Assembly (NCBI GenBank): GCA_021845925.1
Contig: JAJZUW010000001.1
Location: forward strand, 237,142-301,141
Source of the DNA: Pseudomonadota bacterium
GTDB taxonomy: Bacteria > Pseudomonadota > Gammaproteobacteria > Burkholderiales > Sulfuriferulaceae
Length of the DNA stretch: 64,000 bases
Direction of reading: 5' to 3'
A model generated the notes under the pieces. That model was not told where the DNA came from and did no database searches. It worked only from the letters and a program-made list of their open reading frames with translations. Positions 56,348 to 64,000 of the stretch are shown piece by piece. The position numbers were made by a program, and so were the translations under genes. Position 1 is the first letter of the stretch; each line of letters begins with the position of its first letter.

Positions 56348-57673
56348 ATGAAACATGCCATGAAACCGATCCGGGTTGGATTGTTGGGTCTGGGAACAGT
56401 AGGGGGCGGTACGCTTACTGTGTTGCGACGAAATGCGGCGGAAATTGCCCGCCGTGCCGGACGCGAAATTTGCGCCACACGGGCTGCCGTACGCGATCTG
56501 CAAAAGGCGGGGGTACATGCCGGAGATGATCTGACCCTGACAACAGATCCGCATGAAGTGGTGAATGACCCGACGATTGACATCGTCGTCGAAGCCATGG
56601 GGGGAGAACATCCGGCACTCGAACTCATTCTGGCTGCCATTGCCAGTGGCAAGCATGTGGTCACTGCCAACAAGGCGCTGATCGCCAATCATGGCACGGC
56701 CATTTTTGCGGCAGCGCAAAAACAGGGCGTCATGGTGGCCTTTGAGGCTGCCGTCGGTGGCGGTATTCCCATCATCAAGGCGATTCGCGAGGGGCTGACT
56801 GCCAACCGCATTGAATGGATTGCCGGCATTATCAACGGAACAACCAATTTCATCCTGACCCAGATGCGCGACAAGGGACAGGATTTTGCCGACGCCCTCA
56901 AGCTGGCCCAGGAGCTTGGCTATGCCGAGGCGGATCCGACATTTGACGTGGAAGGTGTCGATGCAGCCCACAAGCTGACCATCATGTCGGCCATTGCCTT
57001 TGGCATTCCGATGCAGTTTCCGGCTGCCCACATTGAAGGCATCACCCACCTGACCGGCGAAGATGTCCGCTACGCTGGACAGCTCGGCTATCGCATCAAG
57101 CTGCTGGGTATCACACGTCGTACGCCATCCGGCATTGAACTGAGGGTTCATCCGGCGCTGATTCCGGCCAGAAGACTGATAGCGAACGTGGATGGTTCAA
57201 TGAATGCCATTCTGGTCAAGGGCGATGCCGTTGGCGTCACCTTGTATTACGGTGCAGGCGCTGGTGCCGAACCCACGGCTTCGTCCGTTGTCGCCGATCT
57301 GGTCGATGTCACCCGCATGCTGACCTCTGATCCGCACAGCCGGGTCCCGCATCTGGCATTCCAGCCGGAAAATCTGGCACAAGATCCGATTCTGCCGATG
57401 GGCGAGGTGCGCACGAGCTATTATCTGCGCATGCGGGCGCGTGACGAAGCCGGTGTGCTGGCCGAAGTGACCCGGATACTGGCCGATGCCGGCATTTCGA
57501 TCGAATCGATGGTGCAGCAGGAGCCCGGGCAGGCGGATGGCAAGGTGGATATTGTCATGCTGACCCACCAGTGCGCAGAAAAGCAGATCAATCATGCGCT
57601 GTCCCGCATTGAATCATTGCCGGCCATTGCTGCAGGGGTGATGCGGATTCGCGTGGAACATCTGGCTGGCTGA
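56348..57673 (+). CDS. hom: Homoserine dehydrogenase
   Basis: 441 residues. Rossmann motif GLLGLGTVGGGT near the N terminus, catalytic core KLTIMSAIAFGIPMQF region after TFDVEGVDAAHK, and a C-terminal ACT domain (YYLRMRARDEAGVLAEVTRI) that mediates threonine feedback inhibition in this family. Reduces aspartate semialdehyde to homoserine. The start is ambiguous: GTG 56336 overlaps the aminotransferase stop, and ATG 56360 is also possible. Confidence 0.96.
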   Translation: MKHAMKPIRVGLLGLGTVGGGTLTVLRRNAAEIARRAGREICATRAAVRDLQKAGVHAGDDLTLTTDPHEVVNDPTIDIVVEAMGGEHPALELILAAIASGKHVVTANKALIANHGTAIFAAAQKQGVMVAFEAAVGGGIPIIKAIREGLTANRIEWIAGIINGTTNFILTQMRDKGQDFADALKLAQELGYAEADPTFDVEGVDAAHKLTIMSAIAFGIPMQFPAAHIEGITHLTGEDVRYAGQLGYRIKLLGITRRTPSGIELRVHPALIPARRLIANVDGSMNAILVKGDAVGVTLYYGAGAGAEPTASSVVADLVDVTRMLTSDPHSRVPHLAFQPENLAQDPILPMGEVRTSYYLRMRARDEAGVLAEVTRILADAGISIESMVQQEPGQADGKVDIVMLTHQCAEKQINHALSRIESLPAIAAGVMRIRVEHLAG

Positions 57674-57743
57674 TCTGGCAGCCGGCTCTTTGTCACCCGG
57701 CTGCCGGCCCAGTCCGGTCATATTGAAAACGGAAGCAGAAACC

Positions 57744-59195
57744 ATGGTCATGCAATACATCAGTACGCGCGGCGGATCGCCATCGCAAAATTTCAGCCAG
57801 ATCCTGCTCGGCGGGCTGGCGCCGGACGGTGGGTTGTATCTGCCGGAGAGCTATCCGCAATTCAGCAAGAGCGACCTGGATGCCATGCGCGGCATGAATT
57901 ACCGGGAACTCGCCTTTGCCGTGCTTTCACGGTTTGCCGATGACATTCCGCCAGACGATCTGCGCGCGCTGATCGACCGCACCTACACTGCATCCACATT
58001 TGCCTATGCGAGAGACGGCGATTCGGCAGAGGACATCACGCCCTTGCACAGGCTGGCTCCCGATCTGTTCCTGCTGGCGTTGTCCAATGGTCCGACGCTT
58101 GCCTTCAAGGACATGGCGATGCAGCTGCTGGGCAACCTGTTTGAATATGCGCTGGCAAAACAGCATGCCGAGCTGAATATTGTCGGCGCCACATCTGGTG
58201 ATACCGGATCGGCAGCCGAGTATGCCATGCGAGGCAAGCGCGGAATTCGTGTGTTCATGCTTTCGCCGCTGGGAAAGATGAGTCGGTTCCAGACCGCACA
58301 GATGTTTTCCCTGCAGGATGCCAATATCTTCAATCTGGCGGTTGAGGGCGTGTTCGATGATTGTCAGGATATGGTGAAAGCGATATCCAACGATCTCGGA
58401 TTCAAGCAACGGTATCATATTGGCGCGGTGAATTCGATCAACTGGGGACGGATTGCGGCCCAGGTTGTGTATTATTTCAAGGGGTATTTTGCAGCGACCC
58501 GCAGCAATGATGAAAAAGTCAGCTTTTCCGTGCCATCGGGCAATTTCGGCAATGTCTGTGCCGGACACATCGCGCGCATGATGGGATTGCCGATTCATCG
58601 GTTGGTGGTGGCAACCAATGAGAATGACGTGCTGGACGAGTTTTTCAGCACCGGAATCTACCGGCCGCGGCCATCGGCGCAAACATTGCATACCAGCAGT
58701 CCATCGATGGACATTTCGAAGGCGTCCAATTTCGAGCGGTTTGTCGCCGATCTGCTGGAACGTGACAGCGCCAGCCTGTCACGCTTCTGGCGGCAGGTGG
58801 AGCTTGGACAGGCCGTTGACCTGCGTGAAAACGGCGTGTTCGATCGTGTCGCCGATTATGGTCTGGTATCCGGTTCAAACACACACGCCGGACGCGTTGC
58901 CACCATCCGGGCAACCTGGGACAAATACGCTACTGTCATCGATCCTCATACGGCAGATGGTCTGGCCGTCGGTCTGGCCTACACGGAACCCGGTATCCCG
59001 ATGATCGTGCTCGAGACTGCCCAGCCAGCCAAGTTCGATGATACCATCCACGAAGCCCTTGGACGTGCCAGCGACCGACCGGCGGCTCTGGCCGGTCTGG
59101 AAGCTTTGCCACAACGTTTCGAAGTCATGCCGGCCGATGCCGGCAGACTCAAGCAATATATTCAAACTCAAACCAGTTCAATGGAAAACAAATGA
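57744..59195 (+). CDS. thrC: Threonine synthase
   Basis: 483 residues. PLP lysine Lys-122 in TLAFKDMAMQLL, phosphate-binding GATSGDTGSAAEYAM and the second signature SVPSGNFGNVCAGHIARMMG. Two near ATGs exist (57744, 57750); GGAAGC spacing favours the first. Converts O-phosphohomoserine to threonine. The homoserine kinase gene needed between hom and thrC activities is not in this window. Confidence 0.97.
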   Translation: MVMQYISTRGGSPSQNFSQILLGGLAPDGGLYLPESYPQFSKSDLDAMRGMNYRELAFAVLSRFADDIPPDDLRALIDRTYTASTFAYARDGDSAEDITPLHRLAPDLFLLALSNGPTLAFKDMAMQLLGNLFEYALAKQHAELNIVGATSGDTGSAAEYAMRGKRGIRVFMLSPLGKMSRFQTAQMFSLQDANIFNLAVEGVFDDCQDMVKAISNDLGFKQRYHIGAVNSINWGRIAAQVVYYFKGYFAATRSNDEKVSFSVPSGNFGNVCAGHIARMMGLPIHRLVVATNENDVLDEFFSTGIYRPRPSAQTLHTSSPSMDISKASNFERFVADLLERDSASLSRFWRQVELGQAVDLRENGVFDRVADYGLVSGSNTHAGRVATIRATWDKYATVIDPHTADGLAVGLAYTEPGIPMIVLETAQPAKFDDTIHEALGRASDRPAALAGLEALPQRFEVMPADAGRLKQYIQTQTSSMENK

Positions 59196-59803
59196 AACTG
59201 ATCGCCTCGCTGACCAGTCCTTATGCCCGGAAAGTCAGGATCGTCCTGGCCGAAAAACACATCGAATGCGATTTGCAGGTCGATATTCCGTGGAATGAAG
59301 ACACCCATGTCCCCGACTACAACCCATTGGGAAAAATCCCGGTTCTGGTGCTGGATGACGGCACTGCCGTGTATGACTCGCGGGTGATTGCGGAATACCT
59401 GGATCATGCCTCGCCGGTGCATAATGTGTTGCCGAAAGATGCGCGCGGTCGGATCGCTGCCCGACGCTGGGAGGCTCTGGCTGATGGTATCTGCGATGCC
59501 GCCGCGACCATTTTTCTGGAGCGCAAGCGTCCGGAAGCGCAGCAAAGCCCTGACTGGATCGCCCGGCAGCAACTCAAGATCGAGCGTGGGCTGGCAACGG
59601 CATCGCGTGATCTGGCTGATCGCGTCTGGTGCGTTGCGGATGCTTATACCCTGGCCGATATTGCGCTGGGCTGTGCGCTGGGTTACCTCGATTTGCGTTT
59701 TCCGTCGATTGCCTGGCGAGACAGTTATCCCAATCTGGCAGGGTTGATGCAACGGCTCAACGAGCGTCCTGCTTTTGCCGATTCCACCCCGCCGAAAGCC
59801 TGA
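59192..59803 (+). CDS. Glutathione S-transferase family protein
   Basis: 203 residues. N-terminal thioredoxin-like domain starting MKLIASLTSPYARKVRIVLA with the SP..RKVR signature and the glutathione-binding VYDSRVIAEYLD; C-terminal helical domain with VADAYTLADIALGCAL. The class resembles YibF-like enzymes. Starts within the thrC stop (ATGA) and is followed by a terminator, so it ends the operon. Substrate unknown. Confidence 0.93.
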   Translation: MKLIASLTSPYARKVRIVLAEKHIECDLQVDIPWNEDTHVPDYNPLGKIPVLVLDDGTAVYDSRVIAEYLDHASPVHNVLPKDARGRIAARRWEALADGICDAAATIFLERKRPEAQQSPDWIARQQLKIERGLATASRDLADRVWCVADAYTLADIALGCALGYLDLRFPSIAWRDSYPNLAGLMQRLNERPAFADSTPPKA

Positions 59804-59837
59804 CGACAGCCAGAATCCGGTGTCCGGACAGTTTGCG

Positions 59838-59870
59838 AAAAGCCCGTTGCAGAGATGCACGGGCTTTTTT
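59838..59870 (+). terminator. Intrinsic terminator after the GST gene
   Basis: AAAAGCCCGT pairs with ACGGGCTTTT around TGCAGAGATGC and merges into a run of six T. It ends the hom-thrC-GST unit. Confidence 0.9.
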
Positions 59871-59966
59871 GCGTTCTGACGGCAAACCGATTGCATTTGT
59901 TATGTAATTGTGGAACATTAAGAAAACGACGACTGGTTTTGACAATCATGACAACAGGAGACAAAG

Positions 59967-60887
59967 ATGCAGATAGGATTGTTCGGTCTGGGCAGAATGG
60001 GCGCAAATATGGCACGTCGGCTGGCGCGCGGAGGTGCTGCTGTGGCAGTCTGGAACCGGAGCATGCAGGTTGCTGATCAACTGGCTGCCGACCAGCCGGG
60101 GATAACCGCTTTTGCCGACATCCGGCAGCTGGTTGAACATCTGGCTTCTCCGAGGGTCGTGTGGCTGATGTTGCCTGCCGGCGAGGCCACTACCAGTGTC
60201 ATGGCAACATTGCAGGATTTGCTGTCGCCGGGCGATGTGGTGGTGGATGGCGCCAATGCCTGGTTCAAGGACAGTCAGTCTCACGCTGCTGGTTTTGCGG
60301 ACAAGGGAATTGCCTTCGTCGATGCCGGCGTGTCGGGCGGGGTCTGGGGTCTGCAAAATGGTTATGCACTGATGCTGGGGGGCGATGAGGCTGCTGTTGC
60401 ACGGGTGGCGCCTTTTGCCCGCATCCTCGCGCCGGGGCCGGATACTGGCTGGTTGCATTGTGGCCCGGTTGGCAGCGGTCATTACGTCAAGATGGTGCAC
60501 AACGGAATCGAATACGGCATGATGCAGGCCCTGGCGGAAGGGCTGGCCCTGATGCGGTCGCGCACCGAGTTTGATCTCGATCTGGCCGCCATCTCCGAAA
60601 TGTGGCGGCATGGCAGCGTGGTGCGCTCCTGGCTGCTGGATCTGACAGCCGAATTTCTGAAGGCCGATCAGCAACTGGACGATATCAAACCGGTCGTGGC
60701 CGACTCTGGCGAAGGGCGCTGGACTGTGCTTGAATCGGTTGAACAGGGGGTGCCAACCCCGGTGATGACGCTTTCGCTCATGATGCGGTTTGCCAGCCAG
60801 GGGCACAATGAATACACCGATAAACTGCTGGCCATGATGCGCAAAGGTTTTGGCGGTCATGCCGTGCAGGGGGGTGGCCATGAATGA
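59967..60887 (+). CDS. gnd: 6-phosphogluconate dehydrogenase, decarboxylating (short form)
   Basis: 306 residues, the short GndA-type enzyme (classical Gnd has about 470). NAD(P) motif [16 protein letters not shown]; cofactor loop VWNRS, whose Asn-Arg pair suggests NADP preference rather than NAD; substrate loop [10 protein letters not shown] and [18 protein letters not shown]; catalytic lysine in [17 protein letters not shown]. Makes ribulose 5-phosphate. AGGAGACAAAG is the ribosome site. Overlaps zwf by eight bases. Confidence 0.93.
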   Translation: MQIGLFGLGRMGANMARRLARGGAAVAVWNRSMQVADQLAADQPGITAFADIRQLVEHLASPRVVWLMLPAGEATTSVMATLQDLLSPGDVVVDGANAWFKDSQSHAAGFADKGIAFVDAGVSGGVWGLQNGYALMLGGDEAAVARVAPFARILAPGPDTGWLHCGPVGSGHYVKMVHNGIEYGMMQALAEGLALMRSRTEFDLDLAAISEMWRHGSVVRSWLLDLTAEFLKADQQLDDIKPVVADSGEGRWTVLESVEQGVPTPVMTLSLMMRFASQGHNEYTDKLLAMMRKGFGGHAVQGGGHE

Positions 60888-62364
60888 CCAGTTGACCGAA
60901 TTCCCCTGCAGCTTTGTCATTTTTGGCGCAACAGGCAATCTGGCCAGCAAGAAACTGATTCCGGCCCTGTGCCGTCTGGAAGAGGCGGAGCGTTTGCCGG
61001 ATGGCATGCAGTTCATTGCCATCGGTCGGCGCGAATGGGATGACGATGGCTGGAAAGATCACATGCGTTCCCTGTTGCGCGAAAAATTGCAGGATCGATT
61101 CAACGAAACCGTTTGCGAACGGTTTGCAGCCAGATTCAGTTATCTGCGTGGTGAGTTGCATGAACTCGACATGTACCAGCGACTGGGCGCCGAATTGTCG
61201 CGGCCACGCAGCGGCGTGTGTTCGAATGTGATCTTCTACCTGTCGATCAAACCGACAGACTTTCCCAGCGTGATCAAAAATCTGGACAAATCGGGCTTGT
61301 CCCGGCCACGCGGTCTGCACCGGGTTGTGGTTGAAAAGCCGTTCGGGGAAGACATCGAGTCTGCGCAGGCATTGAACCGTCTGCTGCACGAACATTTTGA
61401 CGAACAACAGATTTTTCGCATCGATCATTACCTTGGCAAGGATACCGTGCAGAACCTCCTGGTGTTCCGGTTTGCCAATACCCTGATCGAGCCCCTCTGG
61501 AACCGTAACTTCATTGATCATATCCAGATCACGGCTGCCGAAACCATGGGCATTGAAAATCGCGCCGATTACTATGACAAGGCGGGCGCCTTGCGCGACA
61601 TGCTGCAGAATCACCTGATGCAGCTGTTGACCGTTGTGGCCATGGAGCCACCGCCTGTGTTCGATGCCGATGCGTTGCGGGATGAGAAGGTGAAAGTGCT
61701 GCGTTCGGTGCGTCCGATCAGCATGCGTTCGGTGAATGCCCACTCATTCCGTGCCCAATATGCTGCTGGCAGCATCGACGGTATGAGCGTGCCGGGCTAC
61801 CAGGCCGAACCGGGCGTTGAACCCAAGTCGATAACGGAAACATTCGTCGCTGCAAAGTTCTACATCGACAACTGGCGCTGGCGCGGTGTGCCATTCTATC
61901 TGCGCACAGGCAAACGGCTCAAGGAAGCCAAATCGATGGTGGCGATCCGGTTGCGGCATCCGCCGCAGCAACTGTTTCGATCCACGCCGCTGGAAGTGGT
62001 GTCGCCCAACTGGATCATCCTGTCCATCCAGCCGGAAGACTGCATGCGCATGGAAGTGCACGTCAAGCAACCCGGACTGGAGATGAACACCCGGGTCATT
62101 TCGTTGAACGCCAGTTATCGTCGTGAAGATGAAATGCCACTGGATGCATACGAGACCTTGCTGCTCGATGTGGTCCACGGCGACCGTACCCTGTTCATCC
62201 GGTTCGACGAAGTGGAATGGGCCTGGCGAGTGGTGGATCCGATCGTCAAGAGCTGGGCGGTCGAGCGGGATTTCATTCACACATACGCTGCCGGAACCTG
62301 GGGGCCGCTGGAAGCCAACCGTCTGTTTGATGACGAGGATCAGGACTGGCGCAACTATCTGTAA
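60880..62364 (+). CDS. zwf: Glucose-6-phosphate 1-dehydrogenase
   Basis: 494 residues. [18 protein letters not shown] dinucleotide fold, catalytic signature [19 protein letters not shown], and [19 protein letters not shown]. The start MNDQLTEF overlaps the gnd stop as ATGAATGA; the frame is open further upstream, but only inside gnd. With gnd it covers the two oxidations of the pentose phosphate pathway; the lactonase is not here. Confidence 0.97.
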   Translation: MNDQLTEFPCSFVIFGATGNLASKKLIPALCRLEEAERLPDGMQFIAIGRREWDDDGWKDHMRSLLREKLQDRFNETVCERFAARFSYLRGELHELDMYQRLGAELSRPRSGVCSNVIFYLSIKPTDFPSVIKNLDKSGLSRPRGLHRVVVEKPFGEDIESAQALNRLLHEHFDEQQIFRIDHYLGKDTVQNLLVFRFANTLIEPLWNRNFIDHIQITAAETMGIENRADYYDKAGALRDMLQNHLMQLLTVVAMEPPPVFDADALRDEKVKVLRSVRPISMRSVNAHSFRAQYAAGSIDGMSVPGYQAEPGVEPKSITETFVAAKFYIDNWRWRGVPFYLRTGKRLKEAKSMVAIRLRHPPQQLFRSTPLEVVSPNWIILSIQPEDCMRMEVHVKQPGLEMNTRVISLNASYRREDEMPLDAYETLLLDVVHGDRTLFIRFDEVEWAWRVVDPIVKSWAVERDFIHTYAAGTWGPLEANRLFDDEDQDWRNYL

Positions 62365-62386
62365 TGTCGTCCCCGCCGTCCGGAAT

Positions 62387-63526
62387 TCATTTTTTCAGCT
62401 CCGGGCGACGGGCGACAGTCACTTCCGACACATAGAGTTTGCCGGATCGCCAGAGCTGAAGTTTTATCCTGCTGCCCGGCGAAATGGCTGCGATGTCGTT
62501 CAGCATTTCTGCCGAGCCCTCCACTGGTGCGTCATTGATGCGCAGAATGACATCGCCGGGCTGAATGCTGGCGAGATCAGCCGGGCCACGGCGCAGCACC
62601 CCGGCCACCAGTGCACCGCCAGTCGCCGGAATTTGCCATTTTTGCTGCATCTGGGACGGCAGGTTCTGTACCTCGACACCAATCCAGCCGCGAATGACCG
62701 TGCCGTGCTGGATGATCTGCTGCATTACTTCCATGGCCAGATCGGATGGAATGGCAAAGCCAATTCCCTGCGAACCTCCGCTGCGCGAGTATATCGCGCT
62801 GTTGATGCCTACCAGTTCACCGCTGGTATTGACCAGTGGTCCGCCCGAATTGCCCGGATTGATCGGTGCGTCTGTCTGAATGAAATCTTCGAAGGTGTTG
62901 ATGCCCAGATGCGAGCGCCGCAGTGCGCTGATAATGCCCATGGTGACGGTCTGTCCAACACCGAAAGGATCACCGATTGCCAGAACGACATCACCGATGC
63001 TGGCCTTGTCGGACGAGGCAAACACGATGGCCGGCAAGTGACTGGCATCGATTTTGAGAACAGCCAGATCGGTATCGGGATCGCTGCCAACGACATGGGC
63101 AACCAACGTGCGGCCATCGTACAGCGCAACCTGGATCTTGTCGGCGGCCGCCACCACATGGTGATTGGTCAGGATGTAGCCGTCCGCGCTGACAATGACA
63201 CCCGACCCCAGGTTGTTGGTGCGGCGGATCTGTGGAGGCGTGCTGCCGCGACCAAAAAAGCGGCGAAAAAATGAATTGTCGGCAGGGGGGCTGGCAACAC
63301 GCAAGCTTTTACTGGAGAAAACATTCACCACCGACGGAATGGCACGGGATGCGGCCACACGATAGGAGTCGGTCGCAATGGCCGGACAGTTGCATGGCCC
63401 CGCCTGGCGAATGACAGCCGGTTTTGCTGTCCAGGGGCGCCAGTCCGGACGAAACAGGGTCAGCACCAGCAACACACCCAATGCAATGGTGACACTTTGT
63501 GAAAACAGCAGCCAGAAATGACGCAT
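62387..63526 (-). CDS. DegS/HtrA-type periplasmic serine protease, one PDZ domain
   Basis: 379 residues from MRHFWLLFSQSVTIAL; membrane anchor about residues 6-25. The trypsin-like triad is His-123 (TNHHVV), Asp-153 (DTDLAVL) and Ser-227 (GNSGGP). A single C-terminal PDZ domain (GGALVAGVLRRGPADLASIQ, then PGDVILRINDAPVEG) resembles DegS/AlgW, which start the sigmaE envelope-stress cascade. Upstream extension of the frame runs into repeat DNA and was rejected; the ribosome site is weak. Convergent with zwf, 22 bases apart. Confidence 0.9.
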   Translation of the reverse strand: MRHFWLLFSQSVTIALGVLLVLTLFRPDWRPWTAKPAVIRQAGPCNCPAIATDSYRVAASRAIPSVVNVFSSKSLRVASPPADNSFFRRFFGRGSTPPQIRRTNNLGSGVIVSADGYILTNHHVVAAADKIQVALYDGRTLVAHVVGSDPDTDLAVLKIDASHLPAIVFASSDKASIGDVVLAIGDPFGVGQTVTMGIISALRRSHLGINTFEDFIQTDAPINPGNSGGPLVNTSGELVGINSAIYSRSGGSQGIGFAIPSDLAMEVMQQIIQHGTVIRGWIGVEVQNLPSQMQQKWQIPATGGALVAGVLRRGPADLASIQPGDVILRINDAPVEGSAEMLNDIAAISPGSRIKLQLWRSGKLYVSEVTVARRPELKK

Positions 63527-63613
63527 CGTGAAAGATCGCTGGAAACCAATCTGGCAATTATAGCGGAAAACACACAAATGACAGGACCTTGCCACGCGCA
63601 GGTACAAGGCTCC

Positions 63614-63669
63614 GTCATTCCACGCACAGACACAAGACTCTGTCATTCCGCGCGCAGACACAAGACTCT
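63614..63669. repeat. Two 28-bp direct repeats
   Basis: Units at 63614-63641 and 63642-63669, each starting GTCATTCC and ending ACACAAGACTCT, differ at only two positions. Each carries the left arm of the neighbouring palindromic element, so they look like partial copies. A similar degenerate piece precedes them at about 63591. Confidence 0.9.
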
Positions 63670-63765
63670 GTCATTCCGCGCGCAGTCGCGGAATCCACAA
63701 ATCCGGTTCACTCGTGCATGAAAGGGATGGATTCTGCGACTGCGCTTCGCTTCGCGCAGAATGAC
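63670..63765. repeat. 96-bp palindromic (REP/MITE-like) element
   Basis: Left arm 63670-63696 (GTCATTCCGCGCGCAGTCGC and GGAATCC) is the reverse complement of 63729-63765, apart from two substitutions and a ten-base insertion in the right arm. RNA or single-stranded DNA could fold into a long hairpin. Such small inverted-repeat elements are usually non-autonomous and mobilised in trans. Confidence 0.85.
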
Positions 63766-63890
63766 GCAGATGGAGGTTCCCCGCAGAATGACGCAGATGG
63801 AGGTTCCTCGCAGAATGACGCAGATGGAGGTTCCTCGCAGAATGGTGCAGATGGAGGTTCCTCGCAGAATGGTGCAGATGGAGGCAGCGC
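63756..63890. repeat. Tandem array of five 27-bp units
   Basis: Units begin at 63756, 63783, 63810, 63837 and 63864, each starting GCAGAATG and continuing CAGATGGAGGTTC. Units 1-3 have ACG and units 4-5 GTG at the variable triplet. The 27-base period keeps frame, so minus-strand open frames show nine-residue repeats; there is no other sign of coding. Confidence 0.9.
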
Positions 63891-63906
63891 GCAGGCACAA
63901 GATTCC

Positions 63907-64000
63907 ATCATTCCACGCACAGACACAAGACTCTGTCATTCCGCGCGCAGTCGCGGAATCCACAAATCCGGTTCACTCTTGCATGAAAGGGATGGATTCT
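63907..64000. repeat. 28-bp unit and second palindromic element, cut by window edge
   Basis: A 28-bp unit at 63907-63934 is followed from 63935 by a second copy of the palindromic element, offset by 265 bases from the first. One base differs in the stretch I compared (CTCTTG against CTCGTG). The right arm begins at about 63994 and continues beyond the window. Confidence 0.9.

Noticed and set aside
62123..63274. 383-codon plus-strand frame overlapping zwf and the DegS-like gene
   Set aside because: Antisense to a protease with an intact catalytic triad; no homology in the translated sequence.
63671..63898. Minus-strand frames with nine-residue repeats in the repeat field
   Set aside because: The open reading results from the 27-base tandem period; no ribosome site and no homology outside the repeat.
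63614..63961. CRISPR array
   Set aside because: The 28-bp units are directly adjacent without spacers, and the other repeats are tandem or palindromic; no cas genes nearby.

Overview
The window is a chromosomal core-genome segment of a betaproteobacterium of moderately high G+C. Support comes from the gene order (tRNA-Tyr-Gly-Thr-tuf-tRNA-Trp-secE-nusG-rplKAJL-rpoBC, then the str, S10, spc and alpha ribosomal clusters; thrS-infC-rpmI-rplT-pheST-ihfA-MerR; surE-pcm-nlpD-rpoS; an alanine-type aminotransferase-hom-thrC) and from the protein sequences. I cannot name genus or species from sequence alone.

Layout. 1-1219: end of pth and ychF. 1216-15046: a tRNA/tuf/secE/nusG/rplKAJL/rpoBC transcription block. 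15043-33633: an almost unbroken ribosomal superoperon (rpsL, rpsG, fusA, a second tuf, rpsJ to rpsQ, rplN to rpmJ with secY and infA, rpsM to rplQ with rpoA). Recognisable sigma70-type promoters lie before rpsL, rpsJ and rplN. 33634-36060: a divergent tRNA-Thr(CGU), a minus-strand conserved hypothetical gene, ppa, an FGE-sulfatase-domain protein and tRNA-Val. 36061-43929: the translation cluster thrS-infC-rpmI-rplT-pheS-pheT-ihfA-MerR-like gene and tRNA-Pro. 44026-51099: signalling genes (FIST-domain histidine kinase with its response regulator, a 5'-nucleotidase, and a PAS-GGDEF-EAL-CZB cyclic-di-GMP protein). 51217-54560: surE-pcm-nlpD-rpoS, convergent with a small Mth938-type gene. 55092-62364: amino-acid and pentose-phosphate metabolism (aminotransferase, hom, thrC, a GST, gnd, zwf). 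62387-63526: a DegS-like serine protease on the minus strand. 63590-64000: a noncoding repeat field that continues past the window edge.

Most of the window is conventional and highly conserved. The strongest non-routine signal is upstream of thrS. A promoter-like pair is followed by a 24-codon reading frame with Thr at five of codons 2-9, a candidate antiterminator, and a textbook intrinsic terminator 21 bases before the thrS start codon. This looks like threonine-dependent transcription attenuation of threonyl-tRNA synthetase. Other points worth a second look are an AUC start codon for infC, two nearly identical tuf genes, perfect inverted repeats between rplL and rpoB and between tuf and rpsJ, an oddly paired tRNA-Thr(CGU), a zinc-sensor-type CZB domain on a complete GGDEF-EAL protein, and the composite repeat field at the right edge. 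I found no phage, insertion sequence, CRISPR array or clearly novel multi-gene system.
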